From NCBI GenBank assembly GCA_026192395.1, contig WACF01000004.1:1-35407 (forward strand): a DNA stretch of 35,407 nucleotides. Direction: 5' to 3'. The notes below the pieces were generated by a model, which was given only the letters and a program-made list of their open reading frames with translations, was not told where the DNA came from and did no database searches. Position numbers and translations under genes: made by a program. This document shows positions 24,932 to 34,253 of this stretch, in pieces. Source of the DNA: Proteobacteria bacterium 005FR1. Lineage in GTDB: Bacteria > Pseudomonadota > Gammaproteobacteria > Pseudomonadales > Cellvibrionaceae. Within the stretch, counting starts at the first letter, position 1. Every line of letters starts with the position of its first letter.

Positions 24932-26236
24932 TTGGAATTTCAGCACTCTCAAAAGGTACTTGGTTACAAAGCCAGAATCGAAGATTTCATGGCCAAACAT
25001 ATCTATCCAAACGAGCGGCGGTATTACCAAGAGTCGGAACGACTCGGGCCATGGAAGGTTCAGCCTGTCGTAGAGGAACTGAAAGAAATCGCCAAAACCG
25101 AAGGGCTATGGAATCTGTTCCTCCCAGACAGTGAATACGGAGCGGGGCTGACGAACCTTGAGTACGCGCCACTTTGCGAAGTCATGGGCCGCTCTCAGCT
25201 GGCGCCAGAAGTTTTCAATTGCTCCGCGCCCGACACGGGCAATATGGAAGTGCTGTCCCGATACGGGACCCTGGAGCAGAAGCAGCAGTGGCTGAAGCCA
25301 TTGCTGGCGGGGGAGATCAGGTCGGCCTTTGCAATGACAGAACCCGAGGTGGCCTCGAGCGATGCTACCAACATCGCCTGCTCAATCGTCCGTGAAGGCG
25401 ATGAATACGTGGTAAGTGGCCGCAAGTGGTATACCACCGGGGCCACAGATCCGCGATGCAAGATTCTGATTCTGATGGGTAAAACAGATCCCGATAACGA
25501 GGATCGTTACCGGCAGCAGTCGATGATTCTGGTGCCCAAGGATACACCCGGCGTTCGTGTGCTCCGGGCATTGCCCGTCTTCGGATTTTACGGTGTGCCT
25601 GATCGAGCTTCGGAAGTTGTATTCGACAACGTCCGTGTCCCAGCGTCCAACATCTTGCTTGGGGAGGGTCGTGGTTTCGAGATTGCTCAGGGCCGGCTTG
25701 GTCCTGGGCGCATTCACCATTGCATGCGCCTGATAGGCCTGAGCGATCGGACTCTGGAGCGAATGTGTCGTCGCATGGAGCAGCGTGAAGCCTTCGGCAG
25801 ACCTGTAGCAGCGCAGACCGTCTCTCTGGAGCGTATTGCAGAAGCCCGCATTATGATTGAACAGTGCCGGCTGTTAACGCTCAAGGCGGCGTGGATGATG
25901 GACACGGCTGGCAACAAGGTCGCCAAAAGCGAGATCGCCATGATCAAGGTCGCTGCGCCGAAGATGGCTTGCAATGTTATCGACTGGGCGATTCAGGCTT
26001 TCGGTGGAGGCGGCACTAACAACGATCACTTTCTGGCTGCGGCTTACGCAACAGCGCGTATGCTGCGTCTGGCAGATGGGCCGGACGAGGTTCATCGAAA
26101 TCAGATTGGCAAACTGGAATTGAAGCGGGTGGGAACTCTTGACCCCGAGCGAACCGGTGGCTTCGCTCATGTCCCGCCGTTGGATGAGGTCGACGAAATT
26201 GCCCGCAGCGGAGCCTATCCTCCCGATAACGGCTGA
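24932..26236 (+). CDS. Acyl-CoA dehydrogenase, ACAD10/11-like
   Basis: A 434-residue FAD-dependent dehydrogenase. Key segments are [17 protein letters not shown] and [15 protein letters not shown] (FAD and substrate region), [17 protein letters not shown], and the C-terminal [16 protein letters not shown] with GPDEVH. The [12 protein letters not shown] block is typical of the ACAD10/11 branch, which includes enzymes that act on hydroxyacyl-CoAs via phosphorylated intermediates as well as plain dehydrogenases. The start is a TTG at 24932: it gives the normal N-terminus ([20 protein letters not shown]); the next ATG (24989) would cut into the first helix. The ribosome binding site is weak (GGGTGGTAATACA). 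It probably oxidises an acyl-CoA produced by the thiolases. Confidence 0.9.
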   Translation: MEFQHSQKVLGYKARIEDFMAKHIYPNERRYYQESERLGPWKVQPVVEELKEIAKTEGLWNLFLPDSEYGAGLTNLEYAPLCEVMGRSQLAPEVFNCSAPDTGNMEVLSRYGTLEQKQQWLKPLLAGEIRSAFAMTEPEVASSDATNIACSIVREGDEYVVSGRKWYTTGATDPRCKILILMGKTDPDNEDRYRQQSMILVPKDTPGVRVLRALPVFGFYGVPDRASEVVFDNVRVPASNILLGEGRGFEIAQGRLGPGRIHHCMRLIGLSDRTLERMCRRMEQREAFGRPVAAQTVSLERIAEARIMIEQCRLLTLKAAWMMDTAGNKVAKSEIAMIKVAAPKMACNVIDWAIQAFGGGGTNNDHFLAAAYATARMLRLADGPDEVHRNQIGKLELKRVGTLDPERTGGFAHVPPLDEVDEIARSGAYPPDNG

Positions 26237-26300
26237 GAGGCTCCTAAAGCATTGGTCCTGATGTAGAAGGGACTGCTCAAGCAAACTGGTTAACTTGTCT

Positions 26301-27299
26301 ATGCTTGCATATGTCTTGAACGGGGAGGGGGTAGAAGGGCTTACCAAGACTCATCAAGCCGACCCGCCCGCGCCGGGACCCGGAGAGGTAGTAGTGAGGA
26401 TGCGCGCGGCCTCTCTCAACTACCGGGATCTTTTGGTGCTAAGCAGTCAGTACCGGGGCCGCAAGAAAGATCTTGTTCCGTTGTCCGACGGTGCGGGTGA
26501 GATTGTCGCTGTTGGTCCAGACGTTACGAAGCAAAACGTCGGAGACCGGGTTGCACTCACATTCCATCCAGGCTGGATTGCGGGTGAGTTTGGAGGCGAT
26601 TTTGACCCATCTGGACGCGGAGGAGGCAATATCGATGGAGTGCTTCGGCAGTATGCAGTGGTCAGGGACTTCGAGGTCGTCAAGTTGCCTGACTACCTTT
26701 CATTTGCAGAAGGGGCGACGCTACCCTGCGCCGGTGTGACTGCATGGACGGCGCTTACTCATTACGCTCCGCTTCTGCCGGGTGAGGTCGTGGTCGTGCA
26801 GGGAACCGGCGGAGTTTCACTTTTTGCTTTGCAGCTGGCCAAACTCTTTAGGGCCAAGATTATCGGCCTCTCATCGAATGCGGAAAAGCGTTCTCTTTTG
26901 GTAAGGCTTGGAGCTGACCACGCAATCGGCTACGAGAGCTGGTCAGAGAAGGTCCTCGAGCTCACGGACGGTCGGGGAGCGGATGTGGTCATCGAGGTAG
27001 TAGGGGGCAGCGGTTTCGTAAAATCGATGGCAGCCACCCGTCTGGGCGGAAGAATCAGCGTAATTGGCGCGTTGGCCGGTTCGCCAGAGATCGATATGCA
27101 GTTTTTTCGGCGTATGCAGTCCATCCATCCCATCCGAGTCGGCAGCCGGGCACATTTTTTGGAGCTGGTTCGCGCGCTCTCTGGAGCTCAACTGAAACCC
27201 GCCATGGATCAGCGCTTTGCCTTCCGCGATGCTGCATCGGCCTATGAATACTTTCAATCGAGAAGACATACCGGAAAGGTCGTCATCGATATCGATTAA
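26301..27299 (+). CDS. Zinc-less MDR oxidoreductase (NAD(P)-dependent alcohol dehydrogenase/quinone reductase-like)
   Basis: A 332-residue medium-chain dehydrogenase/reductase. The N-terminal GroES-like domain shows SLNYRDLLVLSS and VPLSDGAGEIVAVG, where zinc enzymes have GHE; no catalytic zinc ligands are seen. The NAD(P)-binding Rossmann part has VVVQGTGGVSLFALQLAK. It would reduce an activated double bond or interconvert alcohol and ketone. The ATG at 26301 is taken as the start; a TTG at 26295 adds two residues. No good ribosome binding site is visible before either. It lies 64 bp after the acyl-CoA dehydrogenase and 69 bp before the phosphatase gene, so the three may form one unit. Confidence 0.88.
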   Translation: MLAYVLNGEGVEGLTKTHQADPPAPGPGEVVVRMRAASLNYRDLLVLSSQYRGRKKDLVPLSDGAGEIVAVGPDVTKQNVGDRVALTFHPGWIAGEFGGDFDPSGRGGGNIDGVLRQYAVVRDFEVVKLPDYLSFAEGATLPCAGVTAWTALTHYAPLLPGEVVVVQGTGGVSLFALQLAKLFRAKIIGLSSNAEKRSLLVRLGADHAIGYESWSEKVLELTDGRGADVVIEVVGGSGFVKSMAATRLGGRISVIGALAGSPEIDMQFFRRMQSIHPIRVGSRAHFLELVRALSGAQLKPAMDQRFAFRDAASAYEYFQSRRHTGKVVIDID

Positions 27300-27368
27300 C
27301 GAAATCAACCATCGCGGTCATCCGTCGTGAGCAGATGATCCAGACTAGACGCACAGGTGCAGACTTTT

Positions 27369-28070
27369 ATGAGCGAACTTTTCCTGATCCGGCACGGCCA
27401 GGCTTCCTTCGGCGCCGATGACTACGATCAGCTGAGTGAATTGGGCCATGAGCAGGCGGGCATTTTATGTGATTATTGGCATAGCATGGGACAGCGTTTC
27501 GACACCATCTACTCGGGCAGCCTGAAGCGCCAGCATGCGACTGCGGAAGGCCTTCTGGAGCGGGTAGCTGTCGATGAACCGCTCGTGCTAGACGGGTTGA
27601 ACGAGTACGTCTCGCATCACGTTCTCGATGCGTACCGCGAACAATATGCAAAATCAGATGGTTTCGAGGTCGAAGGCGGTGCATACGCCATCGGCATTCA
27701 GGATCCGCGGTGGTTTCAGCGATTCCTTGAAAAGGCCTGCGAGCGCTGGGTCAGGAGTGAGTTGGACTCGCCGTCTATCGAAGCTTTCCCGCTGTTCAAA
27801 GCGCGAGTCTGCGACGCTTTGTTGGAGATCATGGCGGCAAATGCCAAGGGCCGGCGGGTTGTAGTCGCAACATCGGGGGGCGTGATAGCCATGGCCGTGC
27901 AGAGTGTATTGGGGATGCCCGATGAAGAGGCGATCAAACTGAATTGGATGGTCTACAATACTTCAATAACGAGAATCCCATTCAGTGGTTCTCGCAAGTC
28001 TCTATCGATGTTCAACAGCATCCCGCACCTGGAACGCCCGGGCCTGGAAGATAAAATTACTTTCCGCTGA
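27369..28070 (+). CDS. Histidine phosphatase superfamily protein (PGAM-like)
   Basis: A 233-residue phosphatase of the branch-1 histidine phosphatase group. The nucleophilic His9 is in the LIRHGQA motif. The second catalytic region reads VVVATSGGVIA, where many relatives have a SHGG-type motif; TSGG is common in the subgroup related to this one, so loss of activity cannot be concluded. It dephosphorylates small phospho-compounds or proteins. A GTG at 27357 could add four residues, but the ATG at 27369 gives the usual MSELFLIRHGQ start. It is the last gene of the catabolic run. With the SurE protein it makes two phosphatases around a phosphotransferase system. Confidence 0.87.
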   Translation: MSELFLIRHGQASFGADDYDQLSELGHEQAGILCDYWHSMGQRFDTIYSGSLKRQHATAEGLLERVAVDEPLVLDGLNEYVSHHVLDAYREQYAKSDGFEVEGGAYAIGIQDPRWFQRFLEKACERWVRSELDSPSIEAFPLFKARVCDALLEIMAANAKGRRVVVATSGGVIAMAVQSVLGMPDEEAIKLNWMVYNTSITRIPFSGSRKSLSMFNSIPHLERPGLEDKITFR

Positions 28071-28155
28071 GTAGTGGCCACCCGAGCGTACCTTAAAAGG
28101 TCGACATCGGGCTAATCACCTGGATATATACGGGGGCAGGTAGGCCCTCCCGGCA

Positions 28156-28383
28156 TCACTCTATAGTGACTTCCTGGGATAAGTCGGCGCTAGGCTCGCT
28201 CAAAATAGCTGAAAATTGACCTAAAAACTCCCGAAGGTGGCGACGGGCATCGTCTGTGAGAGGGGTACCAGGTGCCCGATTTGGTAGGCGCATGGCAATC
28301 TGGGCACTAACAGTCCAATCTTCGCGCTGATCGTAAAGATATATGGTGCTATCCGCTTCCCCATTTACAACTGCAATCTTCAA
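28156..28383 (-). CDS. Possible small hypothetical protein
   Basis: A 75-residue frame starting at a TTG. The product (Asp/Glu/Arg-rich, ending LSQEVTIE) has a balanced composition but no motif I recognise. No ribosome binding site is clear, and the frame stays open upstream, so the start is uncertain. It is isolated between the phosphatase gene and a long non-coding stretch. Doubtful gene. Confidence 0.3.
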   Translation of the reverse strand: MKIAVVNGEADSTIYLYDQREDWTVSAQIAMRLPNRAPGTPLTDDARRHLREFLGQFSAILSEPSADLSQEVTIE

Positions 28384-29003
28384 GATGTTTGCCCCGCTGT
28401 CGCCCAGTTTCCCTAGAGCATAGATCGGACGAAAGGAAATGCAAAGTACGCGATAAGAACGAGTAAAGAAGGTTGGTGAAAGGTGACTCTCCTTTCCTTG
28501 TCGTGAATTTCAAGGAAGGTTGGGCGAGAACTGGACTGACATGGAACCATTCGGACAGCCCGCTGTATCCCGTTCTTGCCTGTGACCAACCGGTGGTGGG
28601 TTTCTGATCTCCATGGAACGTGCGGCGCAGCAGATGACAGTGAGGTCCGAGGTCCGTCCGCCTTTAAGATGTAAGTTACGAGCTGTAGAGGATCTAGAAT
28701 GGCACCGATTGAGGCTTTAGTCAGCTCTCGGTGCGAGTGGAAAGCTTCCCGACACCCTTACTCTGCCGGTGATCGGTTATTTGACGTCCTAAAAGGCAAA
28801 TTCCCAGCCGAGAGCGCGATTCCTGTACACCGGGAAGCTCTGTGCATATGCCACATGGATATCGAAATTAGGATTTCTAGTCCGAGCTGAAAGTGGACAT
28901 TTGGTCTCTCCCTTCCCAAAATGCTCGGCACGATCGGAAGTGTGACGGAGTTCACATCTCCGAAAGGGTCGGCACTAAGGTACTGGACTAATCTGAGGAC
29001 TTG
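28384..29003. other. Non-coding stretch with several inverted repeats
   Basis: No gene is convincing here; a short frame at 28699-28890 lacks coding character. Inverted repeats are present: 28492-28500 with 28511-28519 (TTCCTTG/CAAGGAA core), 28702-28708 with 28728-28734 (GCACCGA/TCGGTGC), 28724-28731 with 28808-28815 (GCTCTCGG/CCGAGAGC), and 28743-28751 with 28831-28839 (AGCTTCCCG/CGGGAAGCT). It lies just upstream of the GGDEF/EAL gene. Confidence 0.4.
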
Positions 29004-32000
29004 ATGTGGGCGGTCGACTACGCGACTGCGGTTCAGTTGAGGCAGCATACAGGGGCAGCGTTTGGCGCTGAGTGGTGCACTATGTTCGATTCGAATGCCA
29101 GCGCAGACGTTGGGCGCCTGGATTCCCTCGAGGACGCATTGGGGAGTCCGCTCGCAACGGTCATTAAGCTTGCAGCCCGGACTCTCCGTTGTCCCGCGGC
29201 AGTTATCGCCCTGGTCGACGAACAAGCTGACTGCCTTCGGCCCGCAGCCACCTACGGGGTAGATTTCAACGAGAGGTCGCTCGAAGAAGCGATTTGCCAT
29301 CTGGTCGTGCGGACCGGTAGAACCGTCATGATCGAAGACACGCGCTTAGATCTGCGGTTAGAAGGCCACCTCGCCATGAGGTCTGATCAGTATCCCCGGT
29401 TCTCTATCGCTGCCCCGTTGCATAGCGCGCGCGCTGGCAGGGTGGTTGGGGTTTTAGCCGTCTTCGGGGACAGCCCACACAGAAGCACAGGTGAGCAGCT
29501 CAAGCTGTTTGAGGACTTGGTCGAGACCGCCGAGCAGGTGCTCGAAGTTGTCGAGGATCACCGGGCCTCGGAGGAAATGAAGCAGCGTTATCGAGCACTC
29601 ATCGCGCCTAGTCCGGACGCGGTGTATACAATTGATCCGGAGGGGCGATTCAGTTCGTGCAATGATGCCACGCTCCGACTGACCGGCTATACCCGGGATG
29701 AATTCATGGGCAAACCGTTCCTCGATGTTGTCGCGCCAGAGGACAAGGAGCAAGTCCTTGATGTGTTCTTTCGGTGTATGGCGGGCGAACCTCAGTGCCA
29801 CCGGGCGAGAATCGTCCGCAAAGACGGCGGTAGCTTCCACGGCAGCATTTCGGCCTCACGATACTCGGTTCAGGGCGGCATTGAGGGGGTTGTTGGAATC
29901 ACTCGCGACATAACACCGCAGGTGGTTGCGGAACAACAGCTGCGGGAAAGTGAAACCCGATTGCGGCTGGCGCTGGCCAGCGCTCACCAAGGCGCGTGGG
30001 AGTGCCGGGTTGAGAGTCGCCGGTTCTACCAGTCACCTGAACTTCGAGCCATTCTCGGCTTCCCGGGCATTGAGGTCTGGGAAGATCTCGAGTCCTGGTT
30101 TACGCGGATTCACCCCGACGATCTCGATAAAGCGATTGCCCAGAAAACGCGGATCATCGAACGGCGAACGACGGAATACCGAATGGAGAAGCGGTTGCGC
30201 TGCAGCGATGGCAGTTATCGATGGCTTCAGTGTGAAGGAGAGGTCATCGCGTGGGACGCCGAGGGCAGGCCCGCACGCGTAATCGGGGTGGCAGCTGATA
30301 TTCACGAGCGGAAGCTCACGGCGGAAGCGCACATGCGCGAGGCCGAGCGGATGGCCATGGCGGTCAAAGCCGGCGAGGTCGGAACATTCGACGTTGACCT
30401 CGCTACTGGCACTACCCAGTGGGACGCCCGCAGTTTTCGGCTGTTTGGCTTCCCTCCAGCAGCTACCGGGCCCACTGGCGAGGCTATCCTGGCAGCAGTA
30501 CATCCTGATGACCGGGCGCAACTGGCAAGGGCAATGGCTGACCTTGCCAGCGGCACGGTATCGACGTTGGAGCACGAACATCGCGTAATCTGGCCCGACC
30601 GTAGCGTTCACCACCTTCGGGTAGTCGGCAAGGTAATGACCAGAGAAGACAACTCTCGCCTGCTCGTCGGCACATGTTGGGACGTCTCCAAGTCCCGTGA
30701 ACTTCAGCAGAAGCTGTCGTATCAAGCCACTCATGATGCGGTTACCGGACTATATAACCGCTTCGAGTTCGAGCGGCGGCTTGAAGCCGCATGTCGCTCA
30801 ACCCGGGCTGCGGAACAGATCCACGCCCTGTGCTTTATTGACCTCGATCGCTTCAAACTCGTAAACGACACTGCTGGTCATTCCGCTGGGGACAAGCTCT
30901 TGGGCGAAATCGGGCGGGCGCTTGCCAGTGACCTTCGCACATCTGATGTGGTGGCACGACTAGGCGGAGACGAGTTCGGCCTGCTGTTGATGAACTGCTC
31001 GGCGGATCACGCCAAGCAAATAGCAGAGGAGATCGTGGGTCGTATAGAAGCTGTCCGGCTCGAATGGCAGGGGCGCACGCACAGCATTAGCGCAAGCGTC
31101 GGAATTGCACCCGTGCTTGCCGGTAGGACCTCGGTGGATACGGCAATGGCGCAAGCAGACATCGCCTGTTATGCGGCCAAATCTGCCGGGCGAGGCCGCG
31201 TTTCCGTCTACGGCCTGGGCGAGGATGACGCCAGCACCCAGCACGAAAAGCTGATCGCAGCCGCAACCTTGCGGGAGGCGATGACTACCGGAGGGCTTTG
31301 CTTGTTTGCCCAACCGATCGTGCCCGTCAACGACGCAGGTCCACAGTTCTTCGAGGTGTTGGTCAGAATGGTGGACTCAGGCGGCAAGCTGATTTCTCCT
31401 GGCATTCTGATTCCGGCAGCGGAACATTACGGCATTATGGGCGAAATCGATCGCTGGATTCTCACCGAAGCTCTGGATCGTGACGGCGCGGCAATAGCGG
31501 CAATTCCCGGTTTCCGCCTGTCGCTGAATCTTTCGGCTCAATCGATCAGTGATCCAGCGCTACCCGGTTTCATAACCTCATTGGTGAAGTCTTCGCGGCT
31601 GCCTCCAGAACGGCTCATGTTCGAGATTACCGAGACTGCGGCCGTCACACAGCCCGAGGCTGCTATTCGCGCCATCGAAGCTCTCCGGGAAATGGGCTGC
31701 GCTATCGCACTCGATGACTTTGGAACTGGGCTGTCTTCATTCGGTTACCTCAAGCACTTCAGGGCCGACTTCATCAAAATCGACGGTAGCTTCATCAGCA
31801 CGCTTACGACTAATCTGGCCGACCAGCGCATCGCCAGATCGATACACGCACTGGCACGGGAATTCGGCGCTCGCACGATTGCCGAGCATGTCGAGAGCAT
31901 GGAAATTCTGGACCACGTCCGCAGTATCGGAATCGATTTTGCGCAGGGCTATGGAATTGGGAAACCCCAGCCGCTGGGAGATGCACTGACGGGTATACAG

Positions 32001-32036
32001 CCAAAGATTTCAGAGCTCACGGAGGTAGGTGGATAG
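29004..32036 (+). CDS. GAF-PAS-PAS-PAS-GGDEF-EAL cyclic di-GMP signalling protein
   Basis: A 1010-residue protein. Order: GAF (about residues 25-190), three PAS-type domains (about 195-315, 320-435, 445-565), GGDEF (about 575-735) and EAL (about 745-1000). The diguanylate cyclase site GGDEF is exact, at residues 654-658. The EAL motif reads EVLVR near residue 784. The downstream EAL residues NLSAQS, DDFGTG, KIDGSF and EHVES are kept, so both activities are possible. No membrane segment is seen, so it senses signals in the cytoplasm. The ATG at 29004 follows CTGAGGACTTG; a later ATG at 29082 is a weaker alternative. The broken hybrid kinase gene follows after 115 bp. No evidence ties it to the catabolic genes. 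Confidence 0.9.
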   Translation: MWAVDYATAVQLRQHTGAAFGAEWCTMFDSNASADVGRLDSLEDALGSPLATVIKLAARTLRCPAAVIALVDEQADCLRPAATYGVDFNERSLEEAICHLVVRTGRTVMIEDTRLDLRLEGHLAMRSDQYPRFSIAAPLHSARAGRVVGVLAVFGDSPHRSTGEQLKLFEDLVETAEQVLEVVEDHRASEEMKQRYRALIAPSPDAVYTIDPEGRFSSCNDATLRLTGYTRDEFMGKPFLDVVAPEDKEQVLDVFFRCMAGEPQCHRARIVRKDGGSFHGSISASRYSVQGGIEGVVGITRDITPQVVAEQQLRESETRLRLALASAHQGAWECRVESRRFYQSPELRAILGFPGIEVWEDLESWFTRIHPDDLDKAIAQKTRIIERRTTEYRMEKRLRCSDGSYRWLQCEGEVIAWDAEGRPARVIGVAADIHERKLTAEAHMREAERMAMAVKAGEVGTFDVDLATGTTQWDARSFRLFGFPPAATGPTGEAILAAVHPDDRAQLARAMADLASGTVSTLEHEHRVIWPDRSVHHLRVVGKVMTREDNSRLLVGTCWDVSKSRELQQKLSYQATHDAVTGLYNRFEFERRLEAACRSTRAAEQIHALCFIDLDRFKLVNDTAGHSAGDKLLGEIGRALASDLRTSDVVARLGGDEFGLLLMNCSADHAKQIAEEIVGRIEAVRLEWQGRTHSISASVGIAPVLAGRTSVDTAMAQADIACYAAKSAGRGRVSVYGLGEDDASTQHEKLIAAATLREAMTTGGLCLFAQPIVPVNDAGPQFFEVLVRMVDSGGKLISPGILIPAAEHYGIMGEIDRWILTEALDRDGAAIAAIPGFRLSLNLSAQSISDPALPGFITSLVKSSRLPPERLMFEITETAAVTQPEAAIRAIEALREMGCAIALDDFGTGLSSFGYLKHFRADFIKIDGSFISTLTTNLADQRIARSIHALAREFGARTIAEHVESMEILDHVRSIGIDFAQGYGIGKPQPLGDALTGIQPKISELTEVGG

Positions 32037-32151
32037 AGGGATGCTAACCGGGCCGTTTACCCAGGGCGCAGCAGCCAGATAAACGCGGCTGCAGTATTAC
32101 GCTTCGATTCCTTTGCAAGTACCGCAACAACACGCGGCCACGAGGAAGCAA

Positions 32152-33720
32152 ATGAAACTCAGCAGTTCGCTTCGCAGCCTTTTTCGGAAGAAGAACAGAG
32201 GACTTACAGCTGACCGCGGCGAGTCCGACGAGCACCTGGTTCGGCGCAGCGAAGAACTGCTTCGCCTGGCGTTACGCGGCGCACATGCCGGAGCTTGGGT
32301 GATCGACGTAGCAGGTGGAACCACTCACTGGAACGAACAACTGGACGACCTCTACGGATTCGAGCGCTCCCAATCCCCCTCATTTCAGCGGTGGATCGAC
32401 AGTTTGCATCCCGATGATCGCGAGTGGGCCGTGGCAGACTTGGATGCTCGCCTGGACTCCACGACAACCGATTTTGAGCGTGAGTTCAGGACCATCCATC
32501 CTTAAAAGGGCGTCCTCTGGATTTCCAATAAAGGCAGCATCGAACGCGATGAAACTGGCCGAGCTCAACGCATCCATGGCATTGACGTGGATATCACTGA
32601 ACGAAAGGAAGCGGATCGGCGCAAAGAAGAGTTTTTGGCTATCTTGGCCCATGAACTCCGCAATCCTCTAGCGCCGCTCCGCAACAGTTTGGAGATCCTC
32701 CGGGTTGGCCGCGAGGACCCCCGGATTGTTGACAAGACGATCGGCAGCATGGACCACCAGCTCAAGCATATCGTCCTACTCGTTAACGACCTTCTCGACA
32801 ACACCCGCATTCGGCATGGAAAGCTACTACTGCGAAAGGATCGCATTCGCGTAGCAGACCTCATAGCCCAAGCAGTGGAGGTCAGCGAGGGATTGGTGCG
32901 CGAACGCCAGAACCAACTCGTCGTCAGTGCCGTGCCAAGCGATGTGTACGTCGATGCAGGCCTGATGAGACTGGTACAGGCCCTCGCTAATCTGCTCAAT
33001 AATGCCGCGAAATTTACAGGCCCCGACGGCACTATCTGGCTGTCCGTGCACGACAATACGAGTGAGGTCGTGATCAGCGTTCGAGACAACGGAATCGGGA
33101 TCGCGGCTGAAAAACTGCCGCACTTGTTCACGATGTTCAGCCAAGCTACACCCCCGCTAGAGCGCGGGCATGGCGGACTCGGCGTGGGCTTGTCACTGGT
33201 TAGAGGGCTGATCGAACTCCACGGTGGTACTGTGGAGGCGCGCAGCGAAGGGCTGAATCAAGGCGCGGAGTTCATTGTACGGCTACCGACGGCGGCCCCG
33301 CCCGTTGAAGAAGCCAAGCCGGCAGAAAGGGCCGAGTTCGTCCACGACCTGCGCATTTTAGTCGTCGATGATAACCGCGAATCGGCAATCAGCTTGGCAA
33401 CGCTGCTGGATCTTACGGGTAACGACGCGCGCTGCGTCTTTGACGGAGATACCGCACTCCAGATCGCCGAAGAGTTTCGACCAGATGTCATCTTCCTGGA
33501 CCTTGGCATGCCTGTACTAAACAGGTACGAAGTAGCACGTCGCATCCGGCAACAACCTTGGGGCCAGGATGTACTAATTGTCGCCAACAGCGGCTGGGGC
33601 CAGGAGCGAGACCGTCAGCGCTCAACCGAAGCAGGCTTCGACTACCATCTGGTGAAGCCGGTCGAGTTTGCCGCCGTACAGGAGGTACTCAGGGCTCGAG
33701 TGGACCGGATTCACGACTGA
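32152..33720 (+). pseudogene. Hybrid sensor histidine kinase/response regulator interrupted by an in-frame stop
   Basis: A single frame from the ATG at 32152 (strong GAGGAAGCAA ribosome binding site) to 33720, broken only by TAA at 32503-32505 (codon 118). Before the stop there is one PAS domain (SLHPDDREW, FEREFRTIHP). After it come WISNKGSIERDETGRAQRIH and VDITERKEADRRK, so the stop falls inside the PAS. The rest is intact: HisKA with LAHELRNPLAPLR, HATPase with NLLNNAAKF, DNGIGI and GHGGLGVGLSL, and a receiver domain with ILVVDDN, phospho-acceptor Asp in VIFLDLGMP, and KPVEF. The frame is not shifted. It is a recent nonsense mutation, a sequencing error or (less likely) a readthrough case. 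The kinase half could restart at the GTG at 32587, but no good ribosome binding site is seen there. Confidence 0.85.
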
Positions 33721-33850
33721 GGATGCTGTCCTGGCCCAAATTCCCGCAGATCCCATAGTGGGGGTCTCGCTCTTCTCGTGTTAGCGAGCAAGCTTGGCTG
33801 GGATCTTTGAACTCGCATAGCTGCGCTTCGGGCGAAGGCCGGCCACCGGC

Positions 33851-34144
33851 TCAGAACGGCTCGATGGCTCGGATGTCCTCGGGCGGGTTCTGCTCGGCTT
33901 GCCACACATCCAGAGCGATCTGCATGGTGAGCCAGCTTTGCATGCTCGTATTCGTGGCCCGGGCGATTCGCTGTGCCATGTCGGTGCTGCAACGGGTTCG
34001 CCCCCGAACAAAAGTGGAGAGGCGTGCGCGGGATACGCCGAGGTGGTGCGCGGCGGCGGTTATGGAGAGGCTAAGTTCATCAAGGACGTCAGCTTTGAAC
34101 ACCCGGCCCGGATGTGTCGGTTGACGATTTCTTTTCCTGCTCAT
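33851..34144 (-). CDS. higA-like: HigA-type antitoxin (XRE-family HTH), no toxin gene visible
   Basis: A 97-residue helix-turn-helix protein of the HigA/VapI addiction-module family. Landmarks are HPGRVFKADVLDELSLS, HHLGVSRARLSTFVRGR and the C-terminal WLTMQIALDVWQAE. It would bind its own promoter and neutralise a RelE-like HigB toxin. In the usual order higB lies just upstream of higA. Here the upstream bases (34145-34372 on the minus strand) carry no HigB-like frame; the short frame there ends VDPSRAALQPT and shows no toxin motif. It is thus an orphan antitoxin or the remains of a broken module. Start ATG after CAGGAGCAAGCCCA. Confidence 0.85.
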   Translation of the reverse strand: MSRKRNRQPTHPGRVFKADVLDELSLSITAAAHHLGVSRARLSTFVRGRTRCSTDMAQRIARATNTSMQSWLTMQIALDVWQAEQNPPEDIRAIEPF

Positions 34145-34253
34145 TGGGCTTGCTCCTGGGCCATGGCTCCGTCAGGTAGGCTGTAATGCGGCTCTCGAGG
34201 GATCCACCTCATTAGCCGGCGTCGTCGACTGCTTCGCACTTTGGAGTGTCTCT

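Noticed and set aside
28699-28890. A 63-codon plus-strand frame before the GGDEF/EAL gene.
   Set aside because: No coding character or family, and it is interrupted by the inverted repeats noted there.
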